64,000 nt of DNA. It comes from Scilla litardierei. Taxonomy: Eukaryota > Streptophyta > Magnoliopsida > Asparagales > Asparagaceae. This document shows positions 14,150 to 24,115 of the stretch, piece after piece; the stretch's first letter is position 1, and each line of letters begins with the position of its first letter. The notes under the pieces were generated by a model. The model saw only the letters and a program-made list of their open reading frames with translations. It ran no database searches and was not told where the DNA came from. A program made the position numbers and the translations under genes. Where the stretch lies: positions 154,362,817 to 154,426,816 of the forward strand of contig CM061132.1 in the NCBI GenBank assembly GCA_030789695.1, written 5' to 3'.

Positions 14150-17100
14150 TTAAGGGGGATAAAAAATCGAAGGGAGGTACATAGGCTAACACATTGTAGA
14201 GATTCTTTGTGATGCATATGTGGATGACGTTTTTCTCCCTTTGTGGGAGCTTTCATCCGCTACGACGAGGATTCGTCTTTGTAAGAAGAAAGAAAGAAAT
14301 ATACTTGAACATGTATGGCTTTTTGTGCTTTTCAGTTCTAACCCTTGTCCTGATTCAGCCACATTCTTTTTTTAAATGGATTTAAGAGAGAGATGCCTAA
14401 CTTGGAAAGCTGAAGCTTATAGTCTTGCCGCTTGTATGAGATGAGAAGGTTTCAAGTGTATGCTTCATTTATGTGTCATATGTTGAAGTGCGGTTCCATT
14501 GGTTCTGAATGCATTTCAATCCTTTTTCTATCGAAAATGTTTCAAATGTTTTGAATGCCTTAAAAATGTAGCTTGTTTTACCTTGCTTTTTCTGCTGTGC
14601 AGTACTCTTCTTGTGTTAACTAAGAACTCCCAAGCAAATCGTTTTCATTCCTCTGGAATGATGTTGATAACCTGGAATGCAACATATGTTTTTTCCATTG
14701 TTTAACACCTATAGTGAATCATTGAGATTTTTTGTTGAAAGTTTTGTTATGGATATCAATTATAGCAGATTTATGACTCTCCAGATTTCTAGGTTTCTTT
14801 TTACTGTGCCATAAAATTGTTTTTTGATACATATACTGAATTCATTAAGTTCACATGATTCGATCTTAATTGGTTATAATCTGCCATACTTGCATGTTTC
14901 AATTTGTTTTTTCACTGGGAACATTAATATTTCAACAAGTTGTTTGATTTCGCGATCTTACCTATGTATAGAAATAGAAACATAAGTAAATTACCTTAAA
15001 ATGTTAATTTTTGAAAGGACATGTCTATGATATGTTCTGTATAGATGCTTACATCATCCAAAGGCATTTAGTTTCATATTTTTAAGGGCTTACACTAGTT
15101 GAAAACATGCAGCGCTATTGATCATGTTATGCTTTTGGTCCATTATAGATGAATCCCATTTTTAAATTAAAGCAACTGTACAATCTTTGTTTCAATGTTG
15201 ATCGTCATTTATAATATAACTGAACATGTTAATGCTTTATGTCATGCAGGTTTATCCTTGATAAGAAAATTGGCATTGGCCAACCTAAGCGCATTGAGAA
15301 TGCTAAGATTTTGGTGGCGAACACAGCTATGGATACTGACAAAGTGAAGATATATGGTGCCCGAGTTCGTGTTGATTCAATGGACAAGGTAGCACAGATT
15401 GAGGCTGCTGAAAAGGATAAAATGAAAGAAAAAGTGCAGAAAATCGTTGCTCATGGGATCAATTGTTTTGTCAATCGACAGCTAATATACAACTACCCGG
15501 AAGAACTTTTTGCAGATGCAGGAATACTTGCCATCGAACATGCTGATTTCGATGGGATTGAGCGACTAGCTTTGGTCACTGGTGGCGAAATTGCATCTAC
15601 ATTTGATAATCCTGAGTCTGTTAAGCTTGGCCATTGCAAGCGTATTGAAGAAATCATGATTGGAGAGGACAAGTTGATCCATTTTTCTGGGGTTGAATTG
15701 GGTCAAGCATGTACCATAGTTCTAAGAGGTGCAAGGTATGCTCATTTCTTCAACATTCCGGTTACAAAGCTAAGCATTTAAGGAAGTTTTTTTTGTTAGT
15801 ATTTGTGTGTTGGTCAATTATATAAATTTTCATGTTTACTTTAGGCATTATCATATTTTAGTACAATTACATATGCTTATTATGAGACACTAAGATTGCA
15901 ACCACCTAATGGGTTATCCTTTTATTTTCTTTCTATTTTTTAATTGTTTGGACTTTGGAGACATCACTGTGGTTATCTCTGTGAATGAAAGGTGCACCTG
16001 GAATTGGGCATACTTTGCAACCATGGAAACGTTCTGATATTCTTGCAGCATGGCATAATGCTTAGCTTAGTACACACACACACACACTCAGCATGACATA
16101 ATGCGTTGCTTCTCTCTATCTCTGGCATACTTTGCAACCATGACAACATTCTGATAATCTTGAAGCGGGGCATAATCCGTAGCTTAGCTCTCTCTCACTC
16201 TCTCAATTAATATACTACACCTAAGAAGCTTTATTTCGCTAGAAGCCTACGTAACGGAACAATGGAAGATCCATGTTAGCCCTATATGGTTCCAATTTGT
16301 TTTCCCCCCAAAATAACATAGGCTGAAGTCTTGCTTTCACTTGGAGGGGTTTTCTTCCAAAATCTAGGAGAGGAAGGCTCTGAATGCTTACAGATATACT
16401 TATCTGTGCATAATGCTTATCTCTATGGCTTCGAAGGGAATAAAAAATGACGAGAGTTGCACGTCTTTGATATTTGCTTTAGCTTTTGGGCTATTGGAGC
16501 TTGGAGTCTCTTAAGATAGCTAATGTTTTCTAGTACGAAGCTCATCAAGCATTTGCACTTTGAAATGGGAGCCATTCATGTGTTAGACATTGTCACTTGC
16601 TGCCTGACACTTGTCTGTTGTGTATTGAACACTTTGGAGATGAGCCTGATTTTAAAAATCCAAAAAAGCCACGTGTCAGAGTTATGTCAGATTAAATTAA
16701 CATGGAAAGATGACATGTGAAAAATTTGAAATGCTTGTCTCTTAGATACGCATAAAACAATCTGCTTAACTAAGCGGGTGATATGTCAAAATTATTTTAA
16801 AAAATCACCTGAACTAGGTTATGTATTGATTAGAATTTTTTTTGGATATTTCTTGTTTGTTTTTTGTTGCTTGATTAGAAACCCTGGATTTTTATCATCG
16901 AAATTTTATATTGTTTTCAGTCTACTTTCAATAGAACATATTACATTTGCCACGGGTTATGCTGGTGCTATATATAGATCATGCACACATACACATGGAT
17001 CACCATGTCCTTGCATCCTGCTTTTTAAAGTTTGATGTGTTCTGCCCCCGTCGCGTCCCGTGTCAGTGTTTGTTATTCATGTCGTATCCGTGTCCAGTGT

Positions 17101-18135
17101 CATTGCCCATGCGTCATAGGTACATCATTTATTGAAATTTTATAGTGTTTAATTTGAAACTCTGGATTTTTATCTGAAATTTTATATTGTTTCTGTGTAC
17201 TTTTAATATACCATATTCCATTTACTACGGGTTATGTTGGCTGACACACATATACATGTACACATTACACACACATGCATGCATGCTCATGCTCACACAA
17301 ACACAGATATATCGTCATGTCCTTGTATCTTGATTTTTAAAAGTTTGTTGTGTTGTGTCCCTATCATGTCCCGTGTCCATGTTTGTGCTTCATGTAGTAT
17401 CTATGCCCCATGTCATTGTCCGTGCTTCATAGATACAAACTATTGCAAAATATTTATTGTTATAGGAAAGCACAGTAGCCATGTTGTTAAACTAAACAAT
17501 TTGACATATACTCGATTCGAAGTAGAACATGTCAAAAGTTCAAATAACCTGATAATGATGTGATAATTTTTGACCTCTTCGGTCTGCAGTCACCATGTTC
17601 TTGATGAAGCCGAAAGGTCGCTACACGATGCCTTGTGTGTTCTCTCACAAACAGTTAATGATACACGGGTTCTACTTGGTGGTGGGTGGCCTGAGATGGT
17701 GATGGGTAAAGATGTGGATGAACTTGCTCGCAAAACCCCTGGAAAGAAGTCACATGCTATTGAAGCTTTCTCACGGGCACTCCAGGCAATTCCTACTATC
17801 ATAGCTGACAATGCTGGCCTGGACAGTGCCGAGCTGATTTCACAGCTTCGTGCTGAGCATCACAAGGAGAGCAGTAATGCCGGGATTGATGTTATTTCTG
17901 GCAGTGTAAGCATAAGATACTCATCTCATTTGTTTATGTGCATTTGACTAGTTTCAAAATCTTAACTAAATTTACTGATGGGAAACAGGTAGGGGACATG
18001 GAGAAGCTTGGCATCTCCGAATCGTTCAAAGTCAAGCAGGCCGTTCTACTCTCCGCCATCGAGGCAGCCGAGATGATACTAAGGGTGGATGAGATCATAA
18101 CGTGTGCTCCACGGAAGAGGGAGGATAGGATGTGA
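2870..18135 (+). CDS. CCT7: T-complex protein 1 subunit eta (CCT7), 3' part, four exons
   Basis: Eta subunit of the cytosolic CCT/TRiC chaperonin, the ATP-driven double ring that folds actin, tubulin and other proteins. Exons read from the sequence: 2870-2946, 15250-15735, 17590-17905 and 17989-18135, all with GT..AG introns. They sum to 1026 nt in one open frame, 341 residues plus stop. The frame starts [13 protein letters not shown], contains [32 protein letters not shown] and [16 protein letters not shown], the GGGWPEMVM motif of the equatorial domain, and ends RKREDRM, as plant CCT-eta does. The family is about 557 residues, so about 216 N-terminal residues are encoded left of the window. 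What is here covers the apical domain and the C-terminal intermediate and equatorial parts. Intron 1 is 12.3 kb and TE-filled, introns 2 and 3 are 1.85 kb and 83 bp. No frame break is seen. One small departure from the usual family sequence is Ala for Pro in IIKKAGG. Confidence 0.96.
2947..3641 (+). other. Start of CCT7 intron 1, nothing recognised
   Basis: Donor 'gtatga' follows the first exon. AT-rich unique-looking sequence up to the gypsy insertion. The five bases before that element, GATTT at 3637-3641, are its target-site duplication. Confidence 0.6.
3642..4055 (+). repeat. 5' LTR of the gypsy element
   Basis: Starts TGATGCGG and ends CGTATCA, matching 8639-9052 almost base for base over 414 bp. 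It contains the palindrome 'ggccggccggcc' near 3822-3833 and an AT-rich second half. Confidence 0.95.
4059..4070 (+). other. Primer binding site (initiator Met tRNA)
   Basis: TGGTATCAGAGC three bases after the 5' LTR, the plant retrotransposon primer site complementary to the 3' end of initiator tRNA-Met. Confidence 0.9.
4080..4403 (+). pseudogene. gag N-terminal remnant of the gypsy element
   Basis: An ATG ten bases after the primer site opens a 107-residue frame that begins [20 protein letters not shown] and is strongly charged, probably a coiled coil at about residues 5-70, as at the N-terminus of chromovirus Gag. The frame ends in the GC-rich block. The retrotransposon Gag core domain that should follow is not found before the zinc knuckle at about 5114-5155, so Gag is internally deleted. 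Confidence 0.6.
4430..4865. repeat. Extremely GC-rich low-complexity block inside the gypsy gag region
   Basis: About 430 bp of very high GC content in an otherwise mixed element, built of short self-complementary words such as 'ccccaggggt' and 'ggggggcc' and runs of 8-10 G. Both strands give long Pro/Gly/Arg-rich open frames (about 4513-4947 plus, 4299-4793 minus) that match no domain I know and are best explained by composition. It sits where the Gag core should be encoded. Confidence 0.75.
4951..8655 (+). pseudogene. Gypsy gag 3' end and pol, frameshifted
   Basis: Pieces in order: zinc knuckle [14 protein letters not shown] (about 5114-5155), aspartic protease with [14 protein letters not shown] (about 5353-5394), reverse transcriptase with [11 protein letters not shown] and the active site FFDDILVYS (about 6380-6406), RNase H with [13 protein letters not shown] (about 6820-6855), integrase zinc domain Hx[11 protein letters not shown] (about 7381-7520), integrase core with DFIEGL, SDRDKVF and QTEVVNK giving the D, D and E residues (7586-7890), and a chromodomain-like tail with [10 protein letters not shown] near 8530-8556. 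The reading frame changes near 5600-5700, 6600-6680, 7130-7170, 7590-7640 and 8158, and a TGA follows the RNase H segment at 6902-6904. Not functional. Confidence 0.9.
8639..9052 (+). repeat. 3' LTR of the gypsy element
   Basis: 414 bp, TGATGCGG to CGTATCA, preceded by a purine-rich tract 'gaggggagtaa' and followed by TSD GATTT at 9053-9057. Confidence 0.95.
9714..9758. repeat. AT/AC microsatellite
   Basis: 'atatatacatatatacatatacatatatg' type array. A second one lies at 10016-10064, so the palindromic MITE between them appears to have inserted into or duplicated such a tract. Confidence 0.8.
9786..10003. mobile_element. Palindromic MITE 1 (about 80-bp inverted arms)
   Basis: The left arm from 'caggtggcatctgaccaacttggctc' pairs with the right arm ending 'gagccaagttggtaaagtgccatc'; the arms continue through 'ttgacgtgacggcc' / 'ggccgccacgtcaa' and 'ggccgtccataaagcaaaa' / 'ttttgctttatggacggcc'. 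Between the arms the word 'catt­ggccgcccataaagcaaaag' occurs as tandem copies near 9868-9925. No coding capacity. The superfamily is not determined. Confidence 0.75.
10016..10065. repeat. AT/AC microsatellite
   Basis: About 50 bp of 'tatatatacatatacatat' between the two related MITEs. Confidence 0.8.
10082..11510. mobile_element. Palindromic MITE 2, split by a hAT-like insertion
   Basis: Related to MITE 1: arms carry 'acctgaccaacttgggtcaggtgc' and its complement, then 'ggcggcctctcattggcc' / 'ggccaatgagagg'. The sequence stops at ...ATGTCAGC (10185) and resumes at 11415, so the hAT-like element is younger. Beyond the resumed right arm a further arm copy, 'gcggccaatgagagg...cacctgacccaagttggtcagg', extends to about 11510, suggesting two overlapping MITE copies. 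Confidence 0.65.
10186..11414. mobile_element. Non-autonomous hAT-like DNA transposon
   Basis: 1229 bp with terminal inverted repeats CAGTGTTCTAGATATCGG / CCGATATTTAGAACACTG and a perfect 8-bp TSD ATGTCAGC at 10178-10185 and 11415-11422. An 8-bp TSD with CAG..CTG ends is the hAT signature. Both subterminal regions are packed with CGATAT/ATATCG words, probably transposase binding sites. No transposase frame is present. A GC-rich segment at about 10500-10650 with 'aaggtgagta' looks like a degenerate 5' exon/intron junction of a parent element and recurs in weaker form near 10730-10790 and 10845-10890. Confidence 0.85.
11831..12234. mobile_element. MITE 3 with about 75-bp terminal inverted repeats
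   Basis: The left end 'tgtgtgttgattatgatccatt' pairs with the right end 'ggatcctaatcaacacaca'; pairing continues through 'ggaccaaatatg' / 'catgtttggtc' to 'gaattaggtaa' / 'ttacctaatt'. 404 bp, AT-rich centre, no coding potential. TSD not clear. Confidence 0.75.
12865..12980 (-). mobile_element. tRNA-derived SINE-like copy (minus strand)
   Basis: Read on the minus strand: 'ggctcattggtag' resembles an RNA polymerase III box A, and 'gagagttcaatgcc' 35 bases on resembles box B. An A-run (T11-12 at 12865-12876 on the plus strand) closes the 3' end. The spacing fits a tRNA-related SINE head. The family is not assigned and no TSD was fixed. Confidence 0.5.
12990..13960 (+). other. CCT7 intron 1 sequence with short local duplications
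   Basis: No gene or complete element. 'acctcaaataa(c/ct)caacta(g/t)gtgggtat' occurs twice near 13065-13130, and 'catttatattcatgctttttgt...agaagttacctta' twice near 13160-13285. Confidence 0.5.
13962..14150 (+). mobile_element. SINE-like copy with T-rich and G-run tail
   Basis: 'gagctcaggtcaactgg' resembles box A and 'ggttggaatcactcc' 30 bases on resembles box B of a tRNA-derived SINE. The tail is (TTTTG)n, then about 17 T, then about 21 G (to 14149). Some plant SINE families end in T-runs. The G-run is unusual and may be polymerase slippage or assembly noise. Confidence 0.45.
14151..15249 (+). other. 3' part of CCT7 intron 1, nothing recognised
   Basis: AT-rich sequence without domains or repeats I can place, ending in the acceptor 'gtcatgcag' at 15241-15249. 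Confidence 0.6.
16008..16196. repeat. Tandem duplication in CCT7 intron 2 (about 117-bp unit)
   Basis: 'gcatactttgcaaccatg' starts at 16008 and again at 16125; downstream words ('acattctgata', 'ttgaag/ttgcagc', 'cataat.c.tagcttag') also repeat. Short (CA)n and (CT)n tracts separate them. Confidence 0.7.
16879..17440. repeat. Diverged tandem duplication in CCT7 intron 2 (about 277-bp unit)
   Basis: Copy 1 begins 'gaaaccctggatttttatc' at about 16879, copy 2 'gaaactctggatttttatc' at about 17155. Both continue with 'gaaattttatattgtttc', a CA-rich tract, 'tcatgtccttg' and 'cccgtgtc...catgt' words. Noncoding. Confidence 0.7.
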
Positions 18136-18505
18136 TGCTAACCAGCCATTGCATCAATCAGCATGAGGTTGAGCAGGTGTGATACCAAGCTGTACTTGAC
18201 TATCGATCCACATACCAAGCGGTGCCTTGGAAAAGAAACGGAAAGAAGAAACTAGAACAACTACTTGGGGGGAGGTCGGGTGTCTGTGTTTGGGGGGTTA
18301 TTTTGATATCAAGTCAGGTTTCTGTAACATGATTGTGTTTATTGACCTGGTACACTGGGTTTGATTGTGGAAAATTTTGGGCTGGATTTCGATATTTGAG
18401 ACGAATATGTTGCTAATCAATTTGCACAATTGAGTTTGAAATCTAAATTTAGCTTCGGGCTAATTGTATGGTGCCTCCGTAATTTATATATGGACGCCGT
18501 TCAAT
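18136..18505 (+). other. CCT7 3' UTR and short intergenic region
   Basis: Follows the CCT7 stop. The two convergent genes, CCT7 (+) and the glucanase (-), end only 460 bp apart. No clear AATAAA signal; T/A-rich stretches near 18330-18420 could serve for both. Confidence 0.5.
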
Positions 18506-18595
18506 TCTTCAAAAGTACATTTTATTGTCTCTTGCAGCTTATTTCACGTTATATTCAAAGTCTACAAATATTTCTCGGTTTCATCTCACTTCATT

Positions 18596-19709
18596 CTAAG
18601 TGAAGTTGATGGGGGTAGACCGGCTGTTGGTTTGTGTAAAACAGCCCAAAATGCTTCTCATCTCTGCATTTTGCTTCTGGTCTTCGCTGAACATTGCAAA
18701 CATGTAAGCTTCAATTGCCTTCCCAGGTCTCTTTGGTGTCCCCTGGTCAACATGCTTGATCAAATTCTGGTTATACGTCTGTGCGTTTGCGGCCGTGGTT
18801 ATGCTCGGATCGCCGCCAGCAGACGGCCACCCGCTCTCCGACACGACGATCGGCACGTTGGCCGCGCCCGCCTTCTCTAGCGCTGAGTAAGCTGTGTCCA
18901 CCAGCGCATCGAACAGGTTCTGATAGTTATTCTGCTGATCGGTTACAACGGTTCCAGATGCAGTAAACAGGGCGTAATCAAGGCGACTGGTTGCTCGGTT
19001 TTCCATGTAGCTGAAGTACGGATACACGTTGACGAGGAGCGGTGCACCGGTGCTAGCCAAGAACTGTACAATCGGCTGCATCGCCGGCTGCGCTCCAGGC
19101 GAGAACGAGCCCTCGGAGGGAGGAAATCCGGAGAGGACTCCTTGAGAAACCGAAGTGGAGACCTTGATTTGGCCAAGGCCGGCGGCAGACAAGGCGTCCC
19201 ATATGTTTTGCATTGCGGGGAGCACGTACCGAGCCCTGTCTCCGGGGATCACCTCGTTGCCGACCGCAACGTAACGGAAGGCGACGTCTCGGGCGTAGGC
19301 CACGACGTTTGTTTGGACCCAGGAGTTGGCGTAGCCAGGGTCGGATGACAACTGCCGGAGATGCTCGTTGCCGACGTCAAGGAGGAGGCCGATTTGGGAT
19401 CCCCTGAGGGCTTGGAGAGTGTCCGAGTCCGGCCAGTAGAGCCTCATCGCTTCGATGTTGTTGGATTTGTAGAGCTGCACGACGTCGCTAGGATGGTGCA
19501 GAATGGATCCGAGCATACCATAGCAGACCCCTACAGACTGCACGCCTGCAACAAGATGCATTCATGTTGGTTGTTACCGTTTCATCTTACAAGCATACAT
19601 TTCTTAGCGTGTAGGAGAAAGAGAGGGAACCTGCAGGGGCTCCAAAAAGGACTCCAAAGAGCAATGCAATGGCCACCATGGGAGCAGCCATGGGGTAGCT
19701 GGTTGCCAT
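18596..19709 (-). CDS. Beta-1,3-glucanase (GH17), left tandem copy, C-terminus frameshifted
   Basis: Plant glucan endo-1,3-beta-D-glucosidase, which hydrolyses beta-1,3-glucan (callose, fungal wall) outside the plasma membrane. Two exons: 19631-19709 and 18596-19545 on the minus strand, 342 residues. Residues 1-26 form a signal peptide (MATSYPMAAP then a hydrophobic run ending GAPAG), and the intron splits the Gly codon at its end, as is typical for the family. The acid/base Glu is E124 (AVGNEV) and the nucleophile E263 (VVSESGWPSAGG). Odd: against the right copy, one base is missing near 18660 and one G is extra near 18611-18615, so about 16 residues replace the conserved HFGLFYPNQQPVY segment before the frame returns to PINFT. 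The proximal promoter is also shortened (see findings). The catalytic residues remain, but folding is doubtful; possibly a gene on the way to a pseudogene. Confidence 0.88.
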
Positions 19710-20440
19710 TAGACTACTGGAGATAGCAGTAATTTATTTTCCTATGGAAAACAGTTGAAGTCTTTGAAAAATCAGAGGTATTAAGGCAAGAAATTGACGG
19801 GTGTAATAAGCTCGTCGTTTGGGTTAGACTAGTATGCGGTTGTGCTTATATTTTTCATGAGTCATCTGATGATAATCCAAACATTGGTAATGCTAATGAA
19901 TGATTCGATAAGTAAGTTGAAGTTAGTCTTCGCCTGAATAATTTCATGCGTCATTTTCCCACATATTTCTTGGAAAGAAATATTCAAAGCTTGGATGGAC
20001 GGCGAATCATTCGCGGAAACTACGTCTCCAAGTCAGTCTGTCGTGTGCGACGGACTGCGGAGACTTGTAAAGTCTGTAAGTATTGTTTTTTTTCATAAGA
20101 TAGAAGCCTCCTCGTTTTTTTGTGTTAGTAAGAAATGCATCCCAAAATTTGCCTAATAGATTTAATTGTTCTCTTGAAGAAAAAGGGGTACCATTTGTTT
20201 GCTCATTTTGTGCTCTTTAAAAGTCCACTTTTCACTTTTTTTTTTATTTTAGGTACAAATTTGTTGATTTGCATGTTAATCTTCTAAGATCCAAACACAT
20301 CAAATATCGGATGAACGGAAGCTTTTTAATCAAATGTTTGATATACTCTTTTAAAAATTAACGGTTTGCAGCAATAGGACTTTTGTCCCCCAGATTGACA
20401 ATCGAAAAATTTCAGGTTATGAAATATTTAGAGTTGTAGT
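19710..20440 (-). promoter_or_regulatory. Upstream region of left glucanase, shared with right copy
   Basis: Blocks 'cagttgaagtctttgaaaaa', 'aatccaaaca', 'gttagtcttcgcctgaata' and 'cgtgtgcgacggactgcgg' recur in the same order upstream of the right copy (25996-26430). The stretch next to the ATG that in the right copy holds a TATA box is absent here. The nearest TATA-like word is TATAAG on the minus strand at about 19846-19851, inside a segment the right copy lacks. Confidence 0.55.
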
Positions 20441-21086
20441 TTAGAACATGAACATCAAAATTAACGAATCCGAATTTTTTTTTTTGAAAAGAGAGAGGAA
20501 GGCATGGACCTTCTAAGCTCAATGTGACACTTGTGCTCGTCTAACATATGAGACCCGTTATTGTTACATATATATATCTATTACCATCTTTATCATTTCA
20601 CAAAAGTGAAAAATATGCCGGGAACAAAAGGTGCATACAATGTGACCTTTTGTATTGCACGGAAGATCATGTGCCACATCATCATCTATGCGATATCTCT
20701 CTCATATTTCATATTGTTAAGGCCAAAAATGATCGAGACAGTTGTCAGGCTGACGTGGGCTCTTCGTGCTGAGTCGAAGCCTCGTCAGCAGGTGATGTGG
20801 GACCCTAGGTTGGAAGAACCTGTGTCGAGTGATGGATGAAGATGATGAAGCGGTGCTCGATCGACCTTCGGACGACTGATGCGTCGATAGTTTGAGGTTG
20901 GGAAGCTCGGAAACGACCCTCATGGAGGATGGTGGTTCGTAGATCTGTACCACATGACACGTTGGGGGGGGGTCAGATCTGGGTTCCGACCCAAATCCCC
21001 TCCAATGCTGAAGTTAGTTTGGGAACTTAAGGATGAGAGGGTGCTAGGAGCAGCTGAGATCGACCCACGGAGATTCGCCTCAGATC

Positions 21087-21282
21087 TGTCGTCGCTAGCT
21101 CTATAATGTAAGAAATATCAGATGAGAAAGTAGAGTTCTATGTCTTAGATCTCGTACCTCAGAATTAGAACCCCTTTACCTTTGTCGTCGCTAACTCTAT
21201 AATGTAAGAACTATCAGATGAGGAAGTAGAGTTCTATGTCTTAGATCTTGTCTCTCGGAATTGGAACCCCTTTACCTTTGTC
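21087..21282. repeat. 96-bp tandem duplication in LTR-like leader
   Basis: 'tgtcgtcgcta(g/a)ctctataatgtaagaa' starts at 21087 and at 21183. The two units match nearly throughout, to 'gaacccctttacctttgtc'. Confidence 0.85.
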
Positions 21283-21916
21283 CTTTCGTCCATTTATATG
21301 TTATTCCTCTTTGATTGTATGTAACCGTCCCTCATTGATTTGTGCACGATCTCCTCCGGGATTCAAGATAACGGCTGCCCATTTATTCGACACCATTAAC
21401 CTCCCCCTGAATATTAGCGTAAGCCTAACGGTCGAACGATCCATCCGTCTGACTCGGCAACACCCCGCTTTGAGCGGCGGGTATCGGGTTGCGGGTGCCC
21501 GATGGGCCGGGTACGCGGATACTCCAGCAGGATCCGTACCCGTGCACTAACAATGGCTCCCATCATTCGTGCCTCAGAAACTGCGCTGATTGAGACTGAA
21601 TGATGTGTAATCTCCTTAAATATGCATGGTTTTCGAAACATTTGATTTGATTTGTGCCGCCAAAACCCTTTTGTCTTTGAATTGATCTCTGTCGTTTCTG
21701 GTGGCTGGCTTCGGACGCGTGTCGTCGTCCATCGAATGTCAGTCGGTTGAATTCCTTCGTATAAAAAATAAAAGCGCTGAAGAAGAAGAGATCTTTCTGC
21801 TTCGCCATCTTCCTTGTTTCGAAAGCTTGCTTCCAGCGTCGTCTTCCTGGAGATTGCTTGTTCTTCCTAAGATATTCCCCTTGACCGACTTTGACTCTCT
21901 TTAGATCCATCAGGTA

Positions 21917-24115
21917 TGTTCGCTCCATTCATAATGAAGGAGCCTACCTACGAGGAGCTCATGGCGCCTTCGGCCTCCTCGATGCGATGAAGTTCTTGGA
22001 AAGGGAAAAGGAGTTTGGATTGAACCAGACCTTTTCATTCGTCGGAGGGATCTGAGCTTGAAGGTTCCCGGAGTTATCTTAGAGATGGCCTCTAGGTTTT
22101 CCCTCGATCTGACTGCTGAGGTCTGGCGAGGTTGTTTCTGTCAACCTTTTAGGGTTAGAGTGCCGAATTCAGATAAGAGAGTGTGTTTTCCACAGAAGAG
22201 TGAGGTCGGGGTGTATCTTAAAGCTTTTCACCTAAGACTCCGGTTTCCCCTTCATCACTTCATTGTAGAGGTTCTGTGCTCTTTGGAGCTTTCCATTTGT
22301 AGACTCGCTCCTGAAGCTTTCTCCCCTTTGTTGACTTCATCATGCTTTGCGAGCTCGGTGGGGTTCGACCAGCCCTTGGACTATTCAAGTATACCATATC
22401 GCTGCTCGCCCGGGAGTGAGGCTAATATACGACTTTCCGATTTCCGACCCTGGGTGGACGTACACCTTTGTGTTTGTCGTCCTTCCCGACCTGTGTCTGA
22501 TGCTCAATAGTTGGAGTTCTCCAAATCCTGAGCTTGCGGAAGAGTCTCGGTTATCATCGAATGAGGTCAGAGCCAGGTTGCCACTGGGCGAGGCTGAGGC
22601 GGTGAAGCTTCTTCAAGGTAAACCGAAGCGAGAGAGGTCGACTTAGTATCTGTTGGATGATCATACGTTGAAGACCCTTTTGGGGAGCCCGGGTAATGTG
22701 TTTCGACTCTGTGTCTTCATTACAGCCACTCACGATAATTATATCTGTTGTTTGCAGATATGACGAACGAAAATTTGCCGGGGCGATGACTCTGGAGTGG
22801 ATCGGGTTTGGAGGGAGCTTCGAAAGAAAAATGAGGAGCGCCGAAAGGTCGAGCGTTCGTGCTGAAAAGTCGAGCGCTCGTGTTGCGGGGTCGAGCTCTC
22901 GATCTCCCCTCCCAATCAACTAAAGCTCTTCCTCCGAGGGGGTGAGGTTAGGAAGACCTCGAGGCCTTCTTCCCGTGCCCCCCTCAAGAGAGGCCTCGAG
23001 TCAGGCCCCCATGCGGACTACTGCACCCCTCGTCTCCGTTGTGGTCTCAGAGCCATTGGTGGTGGTCGATGTCTATGCTGCCGACGTCGCTGAGCCGACC
23101 GAAGCTATCGACCAGAAGCGGGAGATGCCCTCCCATGGGGAGGATGAGCCAGAAAAAAGGAGGTGAGTGGAGGAGGAGGATCCTCTTCCTTTGCCCTTGG
23201 AGAAGGGTATGGGGGTCTCCCCTCTCGAGTCTCAGGGGGTGATCGAGACTCCTTCGGCGTCTCAGGCTCCCGTGATGCCCCTTCTGGATTAGTAGCCTTG
23301 TGGCGGTATTGTGTCGCCTGCTCCTTTGGTCGGACCGATTCCTGCAGAGTTTGATCGAGCGTTACTGCTCAATCAATTTTCGTCTCGCTCCTATGGGCCA
23401 GTACGGGGTGACCCTTACTAACCTCCCTTCGCCGTTGGAAGGGAAAATTCGGCCCTGTTGGACTTTGGGACGACTGCTCGATTCGTGTAGAGCTCGATTC
23501 TCCCCAGGGAACTGGAGCTTTTTCAGAAGTTGGACCTCGAAAGGGTGGCCAACTTCTTTCCAGGAAGCAGATATCAGGCACGCCGTCTGCCTTCTGTCTA
23601 TTGACGACCGAGTTAGCCGTCCCTGACTAATCTTTTCTGCAGATGTCTGTCCTCGACGTCGTGTTGCCTCTTCAAGCAATTGACTTGATCGAATGAGGTT
23701 GGTAGGTGCCAGACGCAGAGCGCAAGGTGTTCGAGCTCGAGGCTCGGACGAGGGTAGCGGATGAGGACCTAAAGAAAGCCCTCGCGGCTAAGGCGACGGT
23801 CGAGTGGGCTGCTGTAGAGGCAAAGAATAGTCTCTCGTCTATGTCGGTCCTCCACAAGTCCGCCGAGCTCCAGTTGAGGACGGAGAAGGCTCATCTCGAG
23901 AAGGAGCTTGACACTTTTAAGAAGGAAACGATCGAGCTCCGAGCCAAAGCTTCCGACTCGAAGATGTGGGCGGACGCTTGCAAGGCGGAGGCTGGTGAAC
24001 TTCAGGCCAAAGTTGCCGAGCTCGAGGATGCCGCTGCGAGGGAGAAGGCGGAGCTCACGGCATTGGAAGCTGTCACCAGCGTCTTTGCATCCAGATGCGC
24101 TCCTCCTCGCTCTTA
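21917..24115 (+). pseudogene. Gypsy-type gag-like protein with coiled coil, broken frames
   Basis: A frame around 22058-22340 contains CFPQKSEVGVYLKAF and LRFPLHHFIVEVL, which match the plant 'putative gypsy type transposon' domain (Transposase_28, PF04195). After several frame changes a frame at 23706-24116 encodes a long heptad-rich coiled coil (LEARTRVADEDLKKALAAKA... rich in E, K and A), as is found in the C-terminal half of these proteins. Between them lies a Ser/Arg/Pro-rich stretch. No zinc knuckle or pol seen. Family recognised from memory; function as Gag is inference. Confidence 0.6.

Noticed and set aside
18464..18880. Plus-strand frame overlapping the end of the left glucanase
   Set aside because: Antisense to a real exon, no domain, no splice or promoter evidence.
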